From assembly GCA_964034945.1 (NCBI GenBank), contig OZ035960.1, forward strand, positions 46,665,002-46,729,001: a stretch of 64,000 bases of DNA, read 5' to 3'. The notes under the pieces are model-generated. The model searched no databases. It was not told the origin of the DNA and saw nothing but the letters and a program-made list of their open reading frames with translations. A program made the translations under genes and the position numbers. The number at the start of each line of letters is the position of its first letter. Positions within the stretch are counted from its first letter, which is position 1. Below, in pieces: positions 20,928 through 30,714 of this stretch. Source of the DNA: Chrysopilus asiliformis (lineage: Eukaryota > Arthropoda > Insecta > Diptera > Rhagionidae).

Positions 20928-21591
20928 TTTTTTGGTCAATTGAAAAATGCTGTTTTTATTATTATTATTATTATTATTGTTGCTATTACTATTACTGCTG
21001 TTTCTATTTTTTCGTCTGTTGCTTTTACTTTTACTTGTATTACTGTTATTGGCTTCTACTTTTGAATTGCATAAACTGTGCTTTTGTGGTTGCAGCTGAT
21101 TAGAAATTAAAGTCGATCTAATTGGAATTTTAATTCTGGAACTTGTGAAACAACAATCATTTGATAATAACGACGTTGTTTCAGATCTTTTCGGCATGTA
21201 TTTGATTTTTTCACTGATTTTCCTAACATTAAATTTCTTAAATTCTCTCCTGAATCGAATATCGGCTCTGTAGTTAGTTGTATTCGATGCACTTTCTCTA
21301 CACAGTACTGTTTCTGTTTCGATTTCGTTTTCTTTTTCTGTAATCCTTTTGACTGCAACTGTTGCGATATCCGTTTTAATTTTACTTGATTTAATATTGG
21401 CGTTTGTTTCGATGGTTGGGATATTGATAATGGTGGGGAACTGATTATTTGTCTGTTTGATAGCAGGTGAAATTCTAGATTTTCTCCTGTTATATTGTTG
21501 ATGACATCTGATGATCGGTGTTTAATTGGTTTATTGCAAGTGGTGACAGAGAAAGTATGATGAAGTGCTTCTATTGTCAGTTTTAGCATTT
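20928..21591 (-). other. Pten: Probable Pten leader exon with in-frame upstream ATG
   Basis: A good acceptor (GTTTATCGTTTTTAG) opens at 21591. From an ATG at 21197, 90 codons run in the same frame as MANTLSL without a stop; they are rich in Ser and Asn (an eight-Asn run) and basic. A separate frame is open further upstream (21646-21107) but ends in a stop. Either this is 5' UTR or some Pten is made with an extended N-terminus. Confidence 0.5.
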
Positions 21592-21876
21592 CTAAAAACG
21601 ATAAACAAAACGATTTTATTACAATAAAATGAATTGTTTTAATCACAATAAATTAAATAGTCATAAAAAAGGTTAAATGATTAAAAAATCTGATTTGTTC
21701 ACTAAATAATTTTCTACAAATCAAAATCATGTATTTTTATAGATATATTTTTTTAAAAAAAGTTCACATTTAGCATAAAGATCGTAAAGAATAGTGCATA
21801 AGCAGCATTTATGCCCACCAATATGTTGACGATTAACGTCACGGTTGACATATTTGCTGAATGGATAGAAAATATA
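21592..21876. other. Sequence upstream of the Pten leader exon
   Basis: AT-rich, no gene seen; probably intron if the leader exon is spliced to an upstream one. Confidence 0.3.
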
Positions 21877-21941
21877 CTACTGTACCCAAAAAGTATCCGG
21901 ATTGGTTTTATAAAATGAAAAATCTATATTTATTCTTCTAA

Positions 21942-22325
21942 TGCTACATTTACACGAATGGCAAATTTGTCATTTTTTTCTTGTCATTATGTTAATTCCC
22001 GTGTAAATGGCATAATTTTTGTAATTTTTTCTGTCAGAAAATGTCAATCTCTCATAAAAAAATTAACTTGTGCATTCTTTTATGCCAGATTGTCATTCGT
22101 ACAAACGCAATATTAGTTATGACAAAAGTTGAATACTAAAGTTGTCATAACTAATATTGCGTTTGTACGAATGACAATCTGGCATAAAAGAATGGACAAG
22201 TTCATTCTTTTATGAGAGATTGACATTTTCTGACAGAAAAAATTACAAAAATTATGCCATTTACACGGGAATTAACATAATGACAAGAAAAAAATGACAA
22301 ATTTGTCATTCGTGTAAACGTAGCA
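21942..22325. mobile_element. 384-bp foldback MITE, TSD TAA
   Basis: The two halves are near-complete reverse complements, with ends TGCTACATTTACACGAATGG and CATTCGTGTAAACGTAGCA. TAA is duplicated (21939-21941 and 22326-22328). It sits in the 3' non-coding end of the mariner remnant. Harbinger type by target site. Confidence 0.85.
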
Positions 22326-22330
22326 TAAAT

Positions 22331-23420
22331 CTATTTGATCGCCTTCAAAGTAATCCCCATTCGATAGCATGCCCCTATGCCAACACTTTACAATTCTCAA
22401 AACACCTTAAATAGCTACTTTCCGGAATAGCCTTCAAAGCTTGCAGCGATTCACGTTGTATCTCTTCTACGGTCTTAAAATGGTATTCCCAGAGCAGTCT
22501 TTTGTATTTCGGGAATTGCCAGAAGTCACACGGTGCTAAATCAGGCGAATACGGTGGTTGCGGTCGGATTTTTCGCGTAATTGGTTGCAAAAAATCTCAA
22601 AAAATCGAGATATTTTGAAACCAATCGAGATTTGACACGTCTGAGGCACAAAAAAATCTTTTTAAATGATCTGACCGATCCGTTTAAGATACCAACCATA
22701 TCTACCAGGTCAAAATCGAAGGTTTTTGAGTACAAGTTTTTTGGTTTGATTGACGTGGTTCTCATTAATTGACGTTGATGGTCGTTTGGGCCGCTCTTCG
22801 TCCCTTATGCCTGGAGCCCAATGAACGCAACGCGAACGCAGAAACTGTCACTTACAAGTTTGTTCCATAGGAATCATTTGAAGTGAACGCAACTACAACG
22901 CAAAAGTTTGCAAACTTCTAACTTTGCCGCAGAATTCTGCGTTGAGAATTCATAAAGTGAGGTCAGGGAAATGTCGTTCGAGGAAAAATTGATAGCCTTA
23001 GTGCAATAACAGACAAATAACAAAGATAAAGACCAACAAAGCAAATTATCGCTTCAAAATTATCCATTTTTGTAATTTTGCCAACTTTATACCACTTCAT
23101 ATTATGTCACTTGTACTACTTCACGAGATGCCATTGGGCTCTGCCGCTGAAATGTTGCACTGAGTGACAGTTCACAGCGTTGGAGTTGCGTTCATTGGGC
23201 TCCAGAGGTTACGCGTTCTCTGCTTTCTTTCAACTGTTTATACCAATCAAAAACTCTTGTTCTCGACATACACTGGTCACTGAAGATATTTTCTTACATT
23301 TTGTAAGTGCCTTTTGCCGAAATATCAATCCGCTAGCAAAATTTAATGCGAATTCTTTGCTTAGACAGTATGAAAATCGCCAAAAAGCAATATTTTTGAT
23401 TCACAAAAACAAGCGTATCA
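22331..23420 (-). pseudogene. Broken mariner transposase
   Basis: The N-terminal part at about 23310-23209 reads MSRTRVFDWYKQLKESRERV, a mariner helix-turn-helix signature. After the MITE the text resumes with DEERPKRPSTS, then ILNGSVRS and LRRVKSRLVSKYLDFLR. A deletion then joins PPYSPDLAPCDFW, which carries the third catalytic Asp of the DD34D type, and IQRESLQALKAIPESSYLRC; the end is frame-shifted. The first two catalytic Asp regions are missing, so it is inactive. Confidence 0.75.
22808..23208. mobile_element. 401-bp Harbinger-type MITE inserted in the mariner transposase, TSD TTA
   Basis: The ends contain CTGGAGCCCAATGAACGCAA and its exact reverse complement. TTA stands at 22805-22807 and 23209-23211. 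Deleting the element plus one TTA rejoins the mariner frame (ESRERV then RDEERPK), which proves the borders. Inside, 22971-23009 encodes MSFEEKLIALVQ, like the start of a MADF/Myb-type accessory protein of Harbinger elements. Confidence 0.88.
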
Positions 23421-23546
23421 AACTAATGTCATGAAATTTTGCGTAGATGTCAAAATAGTGTTACTAAAAAAAATATTTACATGATTTCATAATCCCCGCG
23501 AATGAACCAATTCCGATACTTTTGTGGCACAGCAGTATATATAATT

Positions 23547-23571
23547 GAAAAAAAAAAAAAAAAAAAAAAAA
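23547..23571. repeat. Poly(A) run
   Basis: About 25 A in a row, immediately outside the right end of the mariner remnant. Confidence 0.8.
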
Positions 23572-23603
23572 CAGAATAAAATGCAGAAATAGCCAACAAT
23601 TAA

Positions 23604-24224
23604 CACGTTGACGGACAGTTGCGTCTATAGCCGTCAAGTTCAAGTTCACTATGTGACATGACGGCAATAGCCGTCCAATACGAAACGGTCGTTTTTAGAC
23701 ACTGCGGCTGTAGCAGCACAAATGTGCATTTACCAGCGTACAAGTAGAAGCCTAGTGTCATGTTTTCGAAAAAAAATTTAGTATGCAAGGTTAACACATT
23801 GAGTATGCACGTGGTTGTGAACGGAGTAGTGCGATCTTGTTTTCTCTTCAATTTACAGTTCCTATTGATACATTTAACGATATTTTTTGTTTATACTGGT
23901 AAGTATTTGTTTATGATTGATTTTAGTGTAAAACTCCCAAAAATACTTTGTTGCTCACAAAAAATTGCTTATTTCAGTCATTAAACCTGTCATTTACGTT
24001 TTTAAATTTTTGCTGTTATAGCCGCCATCGTCCCATTACATAGTGTCTAGAGTCCGCTGGCGCCATGACGGTTGTAGCCGCAACCTAATTAAAGGTGCTG
24101 AATTAATCAAAATTAAGTGTATTTAAGCAGAAAGAGTAAAACTATACTTCTAATATTCTAAAAATTACAAAAACATATAGTGTCAATTTTCGAATTTCAC
24201 TTGTTTCTACTGTCCGTCAACGTG
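23604..24224. mobile_element. piggyBac-type MITE, TSD TTAA
   Basis: TTAA flanks 23600-23603 and 24225-24228. The terminal CACGTTGACGGACAGT is a perfect 16-bp inverted repeat. Motifs TATAGCCGTCAAG, AATAGCCGTCC and TATAGCCGCCATC recur inside. No transposase frame survives. The termini share CACGTTG with the element at 6470-7325, so both may stem from related donors. Confidence 0.85.
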
Positions 24225-24228
24225 TTAA

Positions 24229-25196
24229 CAAACATAATCTTCATATAGCACTTAAAATTACACAGAAAGTATTTTGGATTTTTTTTTAAAACATCTGTAT
24301 GTGACTCTTATTTTCAATCGCTACCTGAATCAAACATTCATCAACAAATTCATGTACAAAATTATTTGAAAAATTCGAAAATGTAAAAAAAACCCTTCGC
24401 TTGTGGCACCAAACCTTCAACTAAACGAACGAATCAATCAAACACCCCACCTAGCTCAAATGTCTAAAAAAATGTTTCAAATAACGAAATAAAGTGCACG
24501 ATAATGTGTTAAGTTAAAATTCAAACTTTAAGTGCGTTTTTATTATCATACAATAACCCTGCATTCGAATATTGTCATTATGAAATCTTGATAATCTTTC
24601 CAAATCCATACTGGGTGGCATTAAAATTTATCTTTTCTTGTTTCAAAAAAAAAAAAAATAACCCGAAATGGATATTTTTTATCGCTTTTTGCACTCATTT
24701 TTCCTTATTAAAATTTCAGTAATTAAAATAATAAAAACCGATAAGATAATATTCATATTCTCAAGATCCACGCTTTCATAAATTAATATATCGATGTATA
24801 AATCCTGATAAGGCTTTGGGTCTTAGTTGAGTTTCGGACAATCGCTTTTGTTAATCAATTTTTCGGCCACAAGTGTATGAGTAAACCTTGACCCATAAAA
24901 TAAAAATACATTGAAAGAAAATTTCCTTATGGACGATTATGTATATTTTATTTTATATATAAAAACATTAACAACAACTACCAGAGAACAATCATCAAAT
25001 CTAATTGAATAATTGAATTACAGTCAATTCCAATTAAAAGTTATTTCGATTGGAATTGACTGTATGGAATAGTTGAGAAAAATTAATCACTATTTTCGCG
25101 AAAATCGAAACAAAAATTGTTTCTGTCTATGAAATAAGAGGAAAAGCTGAAGTGTATTTTTATTTCATAAAATTTTTAACAAGATCCAAATTTAAA
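24229..25196. other. Non-coding stretch with a 16-bp hairpin
   Basis: No gene is seen. A perfect hairpin lies at 25019-25034 and 25049-25064 (TACAGTCAATTCCAAT and its complement, 14-base loop). Confidence 0.45.
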
Positions 25197-25612
25197 AAAA
25201 ACATAACAAAAGCTATAATTGCCAATCTGGCAATCATTGGAGACCCGTATGGTGATATTCGTATCAAAATTCGAACAGTTGTACCAAAATTCCACTTTGA
25301 AGTCAAACTTTCCAATAAGATTTTTTAAAATTTATTCCAATCGGATTTTGATGTATGGGAGTTTTATGTAGAATCATATCCTAAATAACTTTTGTTCTTG
25401 CACTTTTTTGATAAGATGCACCGTTTTTGAGATATTCACAAAAACCGTTTTCGTTCGTATGGGGGGGTACCCCCCCTAATGGTCCATTTTTGTCCATTAA
25501 CGAACTTAGCCTCGCATTTTACGAAAAACGGATCTGCGCAAAATTTCAAGTCTCTAGCTCAATCCGTGCGCCCGCAATCCGCGCCACAGACGGACGGACA
25601 TGCAGAAATTAA
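25197..25612 (-). mobile_element. DINE-1-like repeat, family A, minus-strand copy
   Basis: Reverse of the 3' two-thirds of the 15636 repeat, from GTCCGTCCGTCTGT through the GGGGGGTACCCCCC hairpin to ATTGCCAGATTGGCAAT-like text. It stands head to head with the next copy. Confidence 0.6.
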
Positions 25613-25616
25613 TTAT

Positions 25617-26214
25617 TTTTATACCCGTATGGTGAAACCAAAGGGTATATTAACTTTGCCTTACCGTTTGTAACGCCAAGATCCCGTCATCACACAAAAA
25701 AATGAATTACACCAGTGTGTTTAGAATGATAAAAAAAATTGAATTTTGCATGTCCGTCCGTCTGTCTGTCTGTCTGTCCGTCTGTCTGTCTGTCTGTCCG
25801 TCCGTCTGTCCGTCCGTCTGTCTGTCTGTGGCGCGGATTGCGGGCGCACGGATTGAGCTAGAGACTTGAAAGTTTGCACAGATCCGTTTTTCCTAAAATG
25901 CGAGGCTAAGTTCGTTAATGGGCAAAAACGGACCATTAGGGGGGGTACCCCCCATACGAACGAAATCGTTTTTTGTAAATATCTCAAAAACGGTGCATCT
26001 TATCAAAAAAGTCCAAGAACAAAAGTTATTTAGGATATAATTCTACATAAAACTCTCATACATCAAAATCCGATTAGAATAAATTTTAAAAAATCTTATT
26101 GGAAAGTTTGACTTCAAAGTGGAATTTTGGTATAACTGTTCGAATTTTGATACGAATATCACCATACGGGTCTCCAATGATTGCCAGATTGGCAATTATA
26201 GCTTTTGTTATGTT
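25617..26214 (+). mobile_element. DINE-1-like repeat, family A, near-complete copy
   Basis: It starts at the TATACCCGTATGGTGAAACC stem, carries a long GTCC/GTCT array (25752-25829), the C-rich hairpin near 25940, and ends at GATTGCCAGATTGGCAATTA. It shows the uninterrupted order from which the 15945 insertion can be read. Confidence 0.6.
25752..25829. repeat. GTCC/GTCT tetranucleotide array
   Basis: About 19 tetramer units alternating GTCC and GTCT within the DINE-like copy. Confidence 0.85.
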
Positions 26215-26332
26215 TATCATTCTAAACACACTGGTATAATTCATTTTTGTGTGTGATGAAGGGATCTTGGCGTTACAAACGGTAAGGCAAAGTTAATATA
26301 CCTTTTGGTTTCACCATACGGGTATAAAAACA
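26215..26332 (-). mobile_element. DINE-1-like repeat, family A, partial minus-strand copy
   Basis: It repeats in reverse the first 115 or so bases of the family, from AATTCATTTTTGTGTGTGAT to the ACCATACGGGTATA stem. With the two copies to the left it makes a large imperfect palindrome. Confidence 0.55.
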
Positions 26333-26385
26333 AGAAAAGGTACCCCCAGATTGGCAATTATAGCTTTTGTTATGTTTTTAGGTGG

Positions 26386-26520
26386 CGATTAGACATAAAT
26401 TGCAGACATAGTTTTTCCAAGCATTTTCCTATCAAGATATTAAGAAAATCTGACAAATGCTGTCTCCACGAAACATTTCAATGGCAGGCCATGGAAAAAA
26501 TCCCAATTTATGTTTAATCG
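26386..26520. mobile_element. Small MITE with CGATTAGACATAAATTG ends
   Basis: CGATTAGACATAAATTG at the left and CAATTTATGTTTAATCG at the right are inverted repeats. A related copy is at 37374-37550, sharing the internal text CCAAGCATTTT and AAATGCTG. Confidence 0.6.
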
Positions 26521-26764
26521 AGCTGAGGTTTTAACAAGGGATAAGCTATGATAAAAAAAAATATCACCTGTGATCAACACAACACTTTCCTCTGCAATAT
26601 TTAGTTTCGGAAAAATATCTAAGCAAAAATATTTTTCAAATATCTTGAGAACCGTTAGAGATACGTAAAAACCGTCAAACTGAAAATGTAGAAAAGTTTT
26701 TAATATCAATTTCTTTCCAAATGAGCATAGAGTTCGAGAAATTTTCAAAAAATTGTATTTTTTC

Positions 26765-27932
26765 CAGGGATGGGAAACGTTATCGTAACGTAACGAAATA
26801 ACGAAATGATTTTCGGACTATTTCTTCATAATTACGTTATAACGTTATAAAAATTGAATTCCGTTACAATAACGAAAAACGTAACGTAAAACGAAAAAAA
26901 ATATTACGTTTTTTCGTTATTTATTAATTTTTCCTTGTTTTTTGTTCAGTATTATATTTCTCCACAAAAGTTCATCAAGTATAACCCCACAGACCTGCCA
27001 CCTGCATAAAATATAATTAAAAATATTGGAGTAGTATTTTTAATCGTATTTTGATTCTAATGTAGGGGCCACATCTATCAGTTTTCCATCAGTTTTTGGG
27101 AAATTGATGGGAAACTGATTGGTGTGAACGTTCGCGTCAGTTCAGTCATCGTATTAGAATAGAACCAAATATTATTTTTTGAACTTAATGCAATAATAAT
27201 GCATACACATACTCTCTCTTTATTATCCAACGGTATTTTTTGATCTCTACAATCAAAATGAAGCGAAAATTTTCATAAAAAACTGTCAGTCGCAACTGAT
27301 AGATGTGAACGCTTAATTGGATGTTAAGAACTGATGGAAAACTGACGAGTACCGTAACAGTCGCGACTGATAGAAAACTGATAGATGTGGCCCTTACATA
27401 AATCGGATTTTGTTTTGGCCCGATTCCCTCTATTTCTGGAGATACGAAAAAGGAAATCTTTCAAGCAACTTTGTTGGTATCGAAAATATTTTCTTTTTGG
27501 TATCTCCAGAAGTAGTGTGAATTTCGCTACTCAGAATCAGCGACGTCAAAAAAGCCTAAAATTCTATATCTTTGATATTGACCAAAATGTCGATTTTTTA
27601 ATTTAGTAATCACTATTTTATTTTTTTTTTTGTTTTTTTTTTGTATTTTCTTTATGCTTTTATTATTTTTTATAGAATTTATTGTTATTATTTTTTATAG
27701 AATTTATTTTTATGGAAACTGAACTGAATTACTTTGTGAGAAACTATTATTAGAGTGCGTTTTTTTTTGTTTTTTGTTTCCATACAATGTGTAACGAAAT
27801 ATAACGTTATAACGTAACGAAATGATATTTTTTATCGTTACAAAACGAAATAACGTAACGAAATAAAAGTTCAATTTCGTTACGTAACGAAATGAATAAC
27901 GTTACGATTTTTTATTTCGTTTCCCGTCCCTG
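26765..27932. mobile_element. hAT-type non-autonomous element, perfect 8-bp TSD
   Basis: ATTTTTTC is duplicated exactly at 26757-26764 and 27933-27940. Ends are CAGGGATGGGAAACG and CGTTTCCCGTCCCTG. Sub-terminal regions are full of ACGTAACGAAATAACG-like motifs in both orientations. A MITE is nested at 27065-27394. No hAT transposase frame is visible. Confidence 0.85.
27065..27394. mobile_element. MITE nested in the hAT-type element, TSD TA
   Basis: GGGGCCACATCTATCAGTTT at the left and the complement of TGATAGATGTGGCCCT at the right form the TIR; TA flanks both ends. Several inner AACTGAT/ATCAGTT motifs recur in both orientations. Confidence 0.65.
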
Positions 27933-27940
27933 ATTTTTTC

Positions 27941-28680
27941 AAAAAAAAATTGTATGGAAGGTATCCGATATAGCTAACGTCCAAAAGTTTATAGAAAATA
28001 ACATTTTTTGCAAAACTTATTCACAAAAAATTTCAAATCGCTTGGTGAACGCATTGTCGAGGTATTTAAGATAAGAAAAACGGACAGACCGACAGCAGAG
28101 AACAAATAATCTAGAGAATAAACTCTTAGAACAAATTTTTAGAGAAAATTTTTCCACTGTGAGATGAAGCAAGAGGATCCGATGTAACACGGAAAAAATT
28201 ATCCATTCGATTCCTCCATCTCATTGAATAGATACGACGAAAATGATTAGAAAATGTTCTCTCTGCTTCGTGCTCCCTAGTCTAAAAGTAATAAACTTTT
28301 AGGCCGTAGCTAGTGAATGATAGGGACATTTTTCCCCCCTTCGAAGGAAAAATTTGTTCGGCAGAGTTTTTTCTATATACTTATTCCTTATTCTATGCCG
28401 ACAGTCAGATGCACGAACATCCTCATAATTTTGCCTGAAACTTGATCAGAAATTTTCTATCCCCCGTTATACAATACTTCCCCTGTATAGCAGAGGAAAG
28501 TAAAAACTTGTACAGCGATTATTCCAAAAAAAAAGGTGAGAATTCTCTCTAGTGAGTTCTGTGCTGGGGATTTCGTTTTCTAGCTTGGAATACTGTCATT
28601 CGATGGGAAAGTTTTTCTTGTTTTCTGCTAGTTTAGCGGGCAATACCGTGACTGAATGACATTTCAAGTTTATGAAATTA
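27941..28680. other. Intergenic stretch, nothing recognised
   Basis: No conserved frame, RNA gene or bordered repeat was found. Confidence 0.35.
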
Positions 28681-29060
28681 CTAGCTTGTATACCCGTCGT
28701 TGCCGCGTTAAGTTTTTTGTCTAAATTTTAAAATACGAAGAAAACCGGAAAGAACTTAAAAACTTTTTAATGGGTCTATGTTGGGGCTGGACCCCCGACG
28801 AACATCTATGCCAAATTTCAGGCCAATCGGTTTAGTAGTTTCCCCGCGAAAGAATAACATAGCGCAAAAACTAAGTTTCGAAATCACTTTACCCCCCCCC
28901 CCCCCCCCCACCCCTCGCGCTTCTTTTCCGTATGCTTATGTTGGAACCAGAACTACCACAAACACTCATGCCAAATTTCAAGTCAATCGGTTCAGCCGTT
29001 TTTGCGTGAAAGAGGAACAGACAGACAGACACCAACTCATTTTTATATATTAGTATGATA
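28681..29060 (-). mobile_element. DINE-1-like repeat, family B
   Basis: It contains TATACCCGTCGTTGCCGCG, two blocks of CAATCGGTT(T/C)AG, a run of C, and a short (AGAC)n array before ACCAACTCATTTTTATATAT. The same text in reverse starts at 63668. Layout (tetranucleotide array plus a 'CCGATTGACTTGAAATTTGG' core) resembles Helentron-derived DINE elements. Confidence 0.5.
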
Positions 29061-29163
29061 TGTTCAACGCATCTGTCCATTTATTTGTAAAGTGATGCTT
29101 TTGTTTTTTTCTCATCATCTGAAATCACTAGTGAGTCTTTGACAAGCGAACGTGAGAAAAAAA

Positions 29164-29240
29164 AGGCAAAACCTTTTAAATGTCCCAAAAAAGTAAAACC
29201 TTTCAAATGTCCCAAAAAAACAAAACCTTTCAAATGTTCC
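29164..29240. repeat. Three tandem 27-29-bp repeats
   Basis: The unit AAAACCTTTCAAATGTCCC with an A run and a variable joint is present three times. Confidence 0.8.
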
Positions 29241-29357
29241 AAGCCATTTTGATAATTCCTTGTTAACAGTATCGTCCCATTGTAGTACAAAACATACCTG
29301 TGAAATTTCATAGCTCTTAGCTCAACTGGTTTTTGAGAAATCTTGGACACAGACTTA

Positions 29358-29962
29358 CAGGGTTGTGAAAAAAAAACTGGGTTTTCTTAAAAGCCCAGCG
29401 CCCTGGGTGTTTTTTGGGTTTTATTGATTTTTTTCACATCACTTCTTTTAATTAATGAGAAAAATTTGAATTTACCAGTAGTTCAAATTTTTAAACTGCC
29501 GCTAAAAACGTTAAAATTTGTTTGTAATGGACACGAATAAGAAGAGTAGAAGAGTAAAGACGTCTATTTCTTATATGAAAAAGTTCCCGAATTATTATTA
29601 AACACCACTCAAGAACAATTTTCCCACTAATGGTTTTCATGAAAACCAATGACGAAATTTTTATTTTTTTTTAAATAAAATGTACTTATTTTTATCTAAT
29701 ATCGACAATTAAGATCTTTTAAATAAATTGTATTAAGATCTTTTAAATAAAATCTAATATCGACAATTAAGATCAAATATTTTTTGGGTATTATTGGGTT
29801 TTATGGGTACATTTTATTTAAAAAGTTAAAATGCCATCAGTGGGGTTTATTGAGTTTTTAATGGTGTTTTAGTGCGATTTTTTGGTGATTTTTTTGGGTG
29901 GGCTTTTTTTTAAAAAAAAACCAGTGAGTTTTTTTGAACTGGACAAAATAATAACAACCCTG
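29358..29962. mobile_element. hAT-like element
   Basis: Ends CAGGGTTGT and ACAACCCTG; flanks CAGACTTA and CAGATTAT, an imperfect 8-bp duplication. The inside repeats AAAATGTACTTATTTTTATC and TGGTGTTTTAGTGC, which return at 36690-36965. Confidence 0.55.
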
Positions 29963-29970
29963 CAGATTAT

Positions 29971-30435
29971 CCAACAAACAATTTTTTTTTAAATGACTGC
30001 AATCGACTAGGGAAAATTAAAAAGGCGAAAGGTTTTACAAAATAGTTTTATACACAATTTTCCAATACATCAAAGTCCTCTTTGAAGATTTCTTTCTTAA
30101 TTCTCACACACTTAAGTAATTCTAAGTTTAAAAATAAATTTTTCGAAAAATGACAATTAAAAAATCAGCAATATAAATTTGAGGTAAGCAAGTAGTTTTT
30201 TGGTAAAAAAAACGATATTTTCCACGTTCGAAAAAGTGCAAACGGAACGAATGTGTGACAAAAAATTAGAAGAAAATCGATTGGAAGAGTGAATATCCAA
30301 GTTGAAAAGCCTATAAAGTGTTTCCACTTAAAGGACATTAGCATTTTCACAAACATTTGCGTTAATTTCACTTTCAATTTGCTTTCACCGTTAACGAAAC
30401 GAACCGGACCGTTGCTCATTATTACAATTACTCAC
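29971..30435. other. Non-coding, left of a candidate leader exon
   Basis: No coding signal. If the donor at 30435 is used on the minus strand this is the start of an intron. Confidence 0.3.
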
Positions 30436-30684
30436 TAATACTGTCATCTGAGCCGACATCAGACCCCGATAACCCAATAAATCCTTTTCAGGATGATATC
30501 CGTAATTAAATGTGAATGTTGAATGGCAAATGGTGAATGTACAGTCGAACAAGAGGGGAGAATGATCAAAAGAAGAAGAAAAAAATAAATAAAATAGAAA
30601 GGAATAGAAAGGATGGAAAAATAAAGCGAAACAAAACGAAACGAAGAATGTCACTGCAATCCTTTGATTGAGATCTTTGGGACG
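30436..30684 (-). other. Candidate untranslated leader exon
   Basis: On the minus strand, about 25-30 bases below a TATA box, the sequence runs to a consensus donor (TTA|GTGAGT) at 30436. Short ATG frames occur but none continues sensibly into a known exon. Pten is the nearest minus-strand gene to the left and has an open acceptor at 21591, so this may be its first exon. This is inference. Confidence 0.3.
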
Positions 30685-30706
30685 TCATCATTGCCGGCCG
30701 TCGTTG

Positions 30707-30714
30707 CTTTTATA
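30707..30714 (-). promoter_or_regulatory. Consensus TATA box
   Basis: The minus strand reads AAGTATAAAAGCAACG. A CGTCA half-site (CREB/ATF-like) follows in the expected start region. The surrounding DNA is free of MITEs. Confidence 0.4.

Larger units (their letters stand above)
21877..23535 (-). mobile_element. mariner-type transposon remnant carrying two MITE insertions
   Basis: The left end CTACTGTACCCAAAAAGTAT and the reverse complement of the right end (CTGCTGTGCCACAAAAGTAT) are imperfect inverted repeats; TA flanks both sides (21875-21876 and 23536-23537). Transposase pieces run on the minus strand. Removing the two MITEs and their duplications leaves about 870 bp, so the middle of the transposase gene is also deleted. 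Confidence 0.75.

Noticed and set aside
25752..25829. CRISPR-like array
   Set aside because: It is a simple tetranucleotide repeat in a eukaryotic transposon; no spacer structure.
28778..29053. 91-codon frame, with a 95-codon counterpart at 63668-63955
   Set aside because: Both are translations of the same dispersed DINE-like repeat; similarity reflects the repeat, not a gene.
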